A DNA stretch of 9,923 bases from Verrucomicrobiota bacterium (GTDB lineage: Bacteria > Verrucomicrobiota > Verrucomicrobiia > Opitutales > UBA2995): contig JAPUIL010000509.1 in assembly GCA_027297085.1 (NCBI GenBank), positions 1 through 9,923 on the forward strand, given 5' to 3'. The position numbers were made by a program, and so were the translations under genes. Below the pieces are notes generated by a model. It did no database searches. It was not told where the DNA came from and worked only from the letters and a program-made list of their open reading frames with translations. Positions 8,003-9,923 of this stretch are shown piece by piece; positions within the stretch are counted from its first letter, which is position 1, and every line of letters begins with the position of its first letter.

Positions 8003-8048
8003 TAGGAAGGGTATACTTAAAGTAGGATTTTGTCGGCACTCCAAGGTT

Positions 8049-8075
8049 GAAATCGTGTCTGAGACACATTATTTC
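8049..8075. repeat. Inverted repeat, candidate operator 1
   Basis: The core GTGTCT-G-AGACAC (8055-8067) is a perfect inverted repeat with 6-bp arms around one central base. Outside it, GAAAT (8049-8053) on the left pairs with ATTTC (8071-8075) on the right, with one unpaired base on the left and three on the right. Dyad symmetry of this size between divergent genes is typical of a site for a dimeric repressor or activator. No regulator gene is in the window. The binding protein is unknown. Confidence 0.6.
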
Positions 8076-8085
8076 CATGAAATAA
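8069..8085. repeat. Inverted repeat, candidate operator 2, overlapping the first
   Basis: TTATTTC (8069-8075), CAT, GAAATAA (8079-8085): perfect 7-bp arms around a 3-base centre. Its left arm contains the same ATTTC that serves as the right outer arm of the repeat at 8049-8075, so the two dyads cannot both be formed as hairpins at once. It also overlaps the candidate -10 box at 8083-8088, so a protein bound here could block the rightward promoter. Confidence 0.5.
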
Positions 8086-8088
8086 AAT
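8083..8088 (+). promoter_or_regulatory. Possible -10 box for the rightward unit
   Basis: TAAAAT matches TATAAT in five of six positions and would place transcription start about 12 nt before the ATG at 8107. No matching -35 box is found 16-18 bp upstream, so it would need an activator or be a chance match in AT-rich sequence. Confidence 0.3.
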
Positions 8089-8106
8089 AACGCATTTAAT
8101 TCAATT

Positions 8107-9381
8107 ATGACTCTTCGACATACCCTGATTCTCATTTGTTGCCTAACTTCTTCGCTATCGGCCCAATGGACCAACTGGCGTGGACCCAATAACAACCTGA
8201 CTACTGGAGATGAGGCATTTCCGAGCCATTTTTCCGAAACTGAAAACGTAGTCTGGACCGCCAGAATTCCGGGCGAAGGCACCTCAACCCCTGCGATCTG
8301 GGGCGACTCTCTTTATATTACCTGCTTCGAGGACGGCGTAGATACGGTAATCGCATTCGATATGAATGGCAAAAGGAAGTGGGAGGCACAGTTAGGAATC
8401 GGCACGGAAGGCAGTCACCGCGCAGGAACGGGCGCAAATTCAAGCCCTGTGGTGGATCCGAGCGGCGTTTATGTGTATTTCAAATCCGGGTCGCTGGCCA
8501 AACTTAGCCACGCAGGCAAGGAACTCTGGAAAACCAACCTGCAGAAAACTTATAGTCTCGACGGTCACTGGTGGGATGAAGGCTCTTCACCTGTGTTGGA
8601 AGACGGAAAAGTCTTTGTGGCAGTTATGCAACAAACCGAACGAAGAGACGGACAGAAGTGCGAAACATATGTCGTCGCATTTGACAAAGACACTGGCAAG
8701 GAAGCCTGGAAAGTGGAGCGCAACACGGGTGCCAACGTGGAGTCCAACGACGCCTACACCACCCCACTGATTGCCACCATAGACGGTCAGAAACAGCTTG
8801 TGGTCTGGGGAGCCGATCAATTGTCCGGACATTCTCTCAAAAACGGAAAGCTCATCTGGAAATGCAAAAATTTTAACCCGACCAATCACAAAAATTGGAG
8901 AACCATCGCTTCTCATACCATAGTTGGCGACATCGCCATTGTACCTTATGGCAGAGGTTATGCCGTAGCTGGAATCAAGATGTCCGGCAAAGGGGACATC
9001 ACCGAAAATTCTCGGCTCTGGGAAATTCAACGCATCGGCCCCGACGTGCCCACTCCGAGTGTTCATGGTAATAGCGCCATTATCCTGACCGACCGAGGCG
9101 TCCTCACCGCCGTGGATATTGAATCGGGTGACATTCGGTGGACTGACAATCTGCCTCGTACAGCAGCCAAGTATTTTGCATCACCCATGATTTCGGGAGA
9201 CCGGCTTATTTGCAGCCGGGATGACGGAACTGTTTTTGTCTGTGGCTTGAGCGACGACGGAATGGATATTTTGGCGGAAAACAGTCTGGGAGAAACCATC
9301 ATTGCAACGGCCGTTCCTTATCAGGACCGGCTCTACATCCGCACTGCAAGCAAGCTCTATTGCATTGGTGGAAACAGTTAG
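8107..9381 (+). CDS. Secreted PQQ-binding-like beta-propeller protein (424 aa)
   Basis: A signal peptide (hydrophobic 5-16, cleavage after SLSA at 19) is followed by QWTNWRGPNN (20-29), the classic opening of this secreted propeller family. Blades are marked by AFDMNGKRKW (83-92), KLSHAGKELW (132-141), AFDKDTGKEAW (191-201), SLKNGKLIW (243-251), GDITENSRLW (296-305) and AVDIESGDIRW (335-345), between strands of the type SSPVVDPSGVYVYF (112-125). The segment GPDVPTPSVHGNSAI followed by LTDRGVLTAVD (roughly 311-337) is very characteristic of family members known from planctomycetes and verrucomicrobia. The chain is about the right size for seven or eight blades and carries no extra domain. Two cysteines in the signal peptide do not form a lipobox. 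There is no CxxCH heme motif and enzymatic activity is unproven. The ATG has no Shine-Dalgarno; it is the first possible start that gives a proper signal peptide. Confidence 0.93.
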   Translation: MTLRHTLILICCLTSSLSAQWTNWRGPNNNLTTGDEAFPSHFSETENVVWTARIPGEGTSTPAIWGDSLYITCFEDGVDTVIAFDMNGKRKWEAQLGIGTEGSHRAGTGANSSPVVDPSGVYVYFKSGSLAKLSHAGKELWKTNLQKTYSLDGHWWDEGSSPVLEDGKVFVAVMQQTERRDGQKCETYVVAFDKDTGKEAWKVERNTGANVESNDAYTTPLIATIDGQKQLVVWGADQLSGHSLKNGKLIWKCKNFNPTNHKNWRTIASHTIVGDIAIVPYGRGYAVAGIKMSGKGDITENSRLWEIQRIGPDVPTPSVHGNSAIILTDRGVLTAVDIESGDIRWTDNLPRTAAKYFASPMISGDRLICSRDDGTVFVCGLSDDGMDILAENSLGETIIATAVPYQDRLYIRTASKLYCIGGNS

Positions 9382-9385
9382 GTGG
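9380..9385 (+). promoter_or_regulatory. Ribosome-binding site that supports a GTG start
   Basis: AGGTGG overlaps the stop codon of the preceding gene and lies 7 nt before GTG at 9393. No ATG occurs in that frame before the signal peptide, so this site decides the start of the next gene. Confidence 0.6.
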
Positions 9386-9392
9386 TTTCCCA

Positions 9393-9923
9393 GTGAAAGG
9401 TGTAGCTTTCCTAGCGTGTCTAGTTCTGTCTGGATCCATCGCATGGGCCGATGATTGGCCCCAGGTCAATGGATTGACCCATGACCGAACTTCGACTGAG
9501 GCTATTGAAATTGACTGGGAATCGGAGAAACCCAAACTCAATTGGCGGGTGGCCTGCAATGGAGGATTCAGCTCCTTTGTGGTGGGAGAAGGAAAAGCGT
9601 TTACCGTATTGATGGCGAAGATCAAAAGTGATGTCCGGGAAGTTGTAGTTGCATTGAACAAGGAAACGGGAAAAGCAATTTGGAACACAGTGCTTGGAAA
9701 AGCCGGCTACGACCGTGGTGGCGGCAACGGCGCACGCAATAACAACGGCGGTGATGGACCCAGAGCAACTCCAGTCATAGATAAGGACTGGCTGTATATT
9801 TATGGTGGGCGGTTCGACCTGTATGCCTTGAACAGTGAGACGGGCAAAATAATTTGGAGCAGAGACATACTCAAAGAATTTGGCGGTTCCATGATCAGGT
9901 GGTCCAACGCCATGTCACCTCTG
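9393..9923 (+). CDS. Secreted PQQ-binding-like beta-propeller protein, N-terminal 177 residues (3' end outside window)
   Basis: The frame opens with GTG at 9393 and is uninterrupted to the right edge. A signal peptide (KGVAFLACLVLSGSIAWA, cleavage after 19) precedes DDWPQVNG (20-27), a variant of the DWPQWRG opening of PQQ-like propellers. Two complete docking segments are visible: ALNKETGKAIW (87-97) and ALNSETGKIIW (145-155). Between them a Gly/Asn-rich loop (about 107-120) leads into GDGPRATPVID (120-130), and EFGGSMIRWSNAMSPL closes the visible part (162-177); the DGPR-TP and FGG-W-SPL pattern is one I recall as typical of a large secreted propeller subfamily in planctomycetes and verrucomicrobia. 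It starts 11 bp after the 424-residue gene and is surely cotranscribed. Like its neighbour it is predicted to be periplasmic or at the cell surface. It has no ATG start, so automatic gene calling could miss or shorten it. Confidence 0.88.
   Translation, partial: MKGVAFLACLVLSGSIAWADDWPQVNGLTHDRTSTEAIEIDWESEKPKLNWRVACNGGFSSFVVGEGKAFTVLMAKIKSDVREVVVALNKETGKAIWNTVLGKAGYDRGGGNGARNNNGGDGPRATPVIDKDWLYIYGGRFDLYALNSETGKIIWSRDILKEFGGSMIRWSNAMSPL

Larger units (their letters stand above)
8003..8106. promoter_or_regulatory. Divergent promoter region of the two transcription units
   Basis: This 104-bp space separates the starts of the receptor gene (leftward) and the 424-residue propeller gene (rightward), so promoters for both must lie here or inside the ends of the genes. 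The right half is very AT-rich (7 G or C in the 39 bases 8068-8106). For the rightward gene, TAAAAT at 8083-8088 fits a -10 box in five of six places, but no good -35 box sits at the proper distance. For the leftward gene I see only weak matches. Two overlapping inverted repeats lie in the middle (8049-8085). Confidence 0.6.

Noticed and set aside
8587..9066. 159-codon open frame on the minus strand
   Set aside because: It is antisense to the 424-residue propeller gene and shows no family features.

Overview
The window looks like a chromosomal segment from a Gram-negative heterotroph, most likely of the Planctomycetota-Verrucomicrobiota group (my best guess is an Opitutae-like verrucomicrobium). 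The reasons are indirect: a TonB-dependent receptor shows there is an outer membrane; base composition is moderate; most genes lack a clear Shine-Dalgarno sequence; and secreted PQQ-like beta-propeller proteins beginning with W-x-x-W-[RG]-G, as well as DUF3311/sodium symporter pairs, are typical of that group. There are no RNA genes, transposases, CRISPR arrays or other signs of mobility.

Layout: two transcription units diverge from a 104-bp intergenic region (8003-8106). The leftward unit (minus strand, 8002 down to the window edge at 1) holds six tightly packed genes in the order: TonB-dependent receptor (5900-8002), a 755-residue secreted propeller with C-terminal Ig-like and jelly-roll regions (3568-5835), a 508-residue secreted propeller (2029-3555), a DUF3311 small membrane protein (1749-1991), a sodium:solute symporter overlapping it by 4 bp (241-1752), and the N-terminus of a cytoplasmic protein that may be an adenylate-forming ligase-like enzyme (1-237, cut by the edge). 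The rightward unit (plus strand) holds a 424-residue secreted propeller (8107-9381) and, 11 bp on, a fourth propeller cut by the edge (9393-9923).

How the genes may work together (inference): the leftward unit covers every compartment in order. The receptor would bring a ligand across the outer membrane, the propellers would bind or oxidise it in the periplasm, the DUF3311/symporter pair would carry it or its product across the inner membrane, and the last gene might activate or modify it in the cytoplasm. The ligand cannot be read from the sequence. There is no SusD partner, glycoside hydrolase, sulfatase or cytochrome c gene in view, so this is not a standard polysaccharide-utilization locus and quinoprotein activity is unproven. 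The divergent region carries two overlapping inverted repeats that share one arm, a good candidate for a common operator controlling both units.
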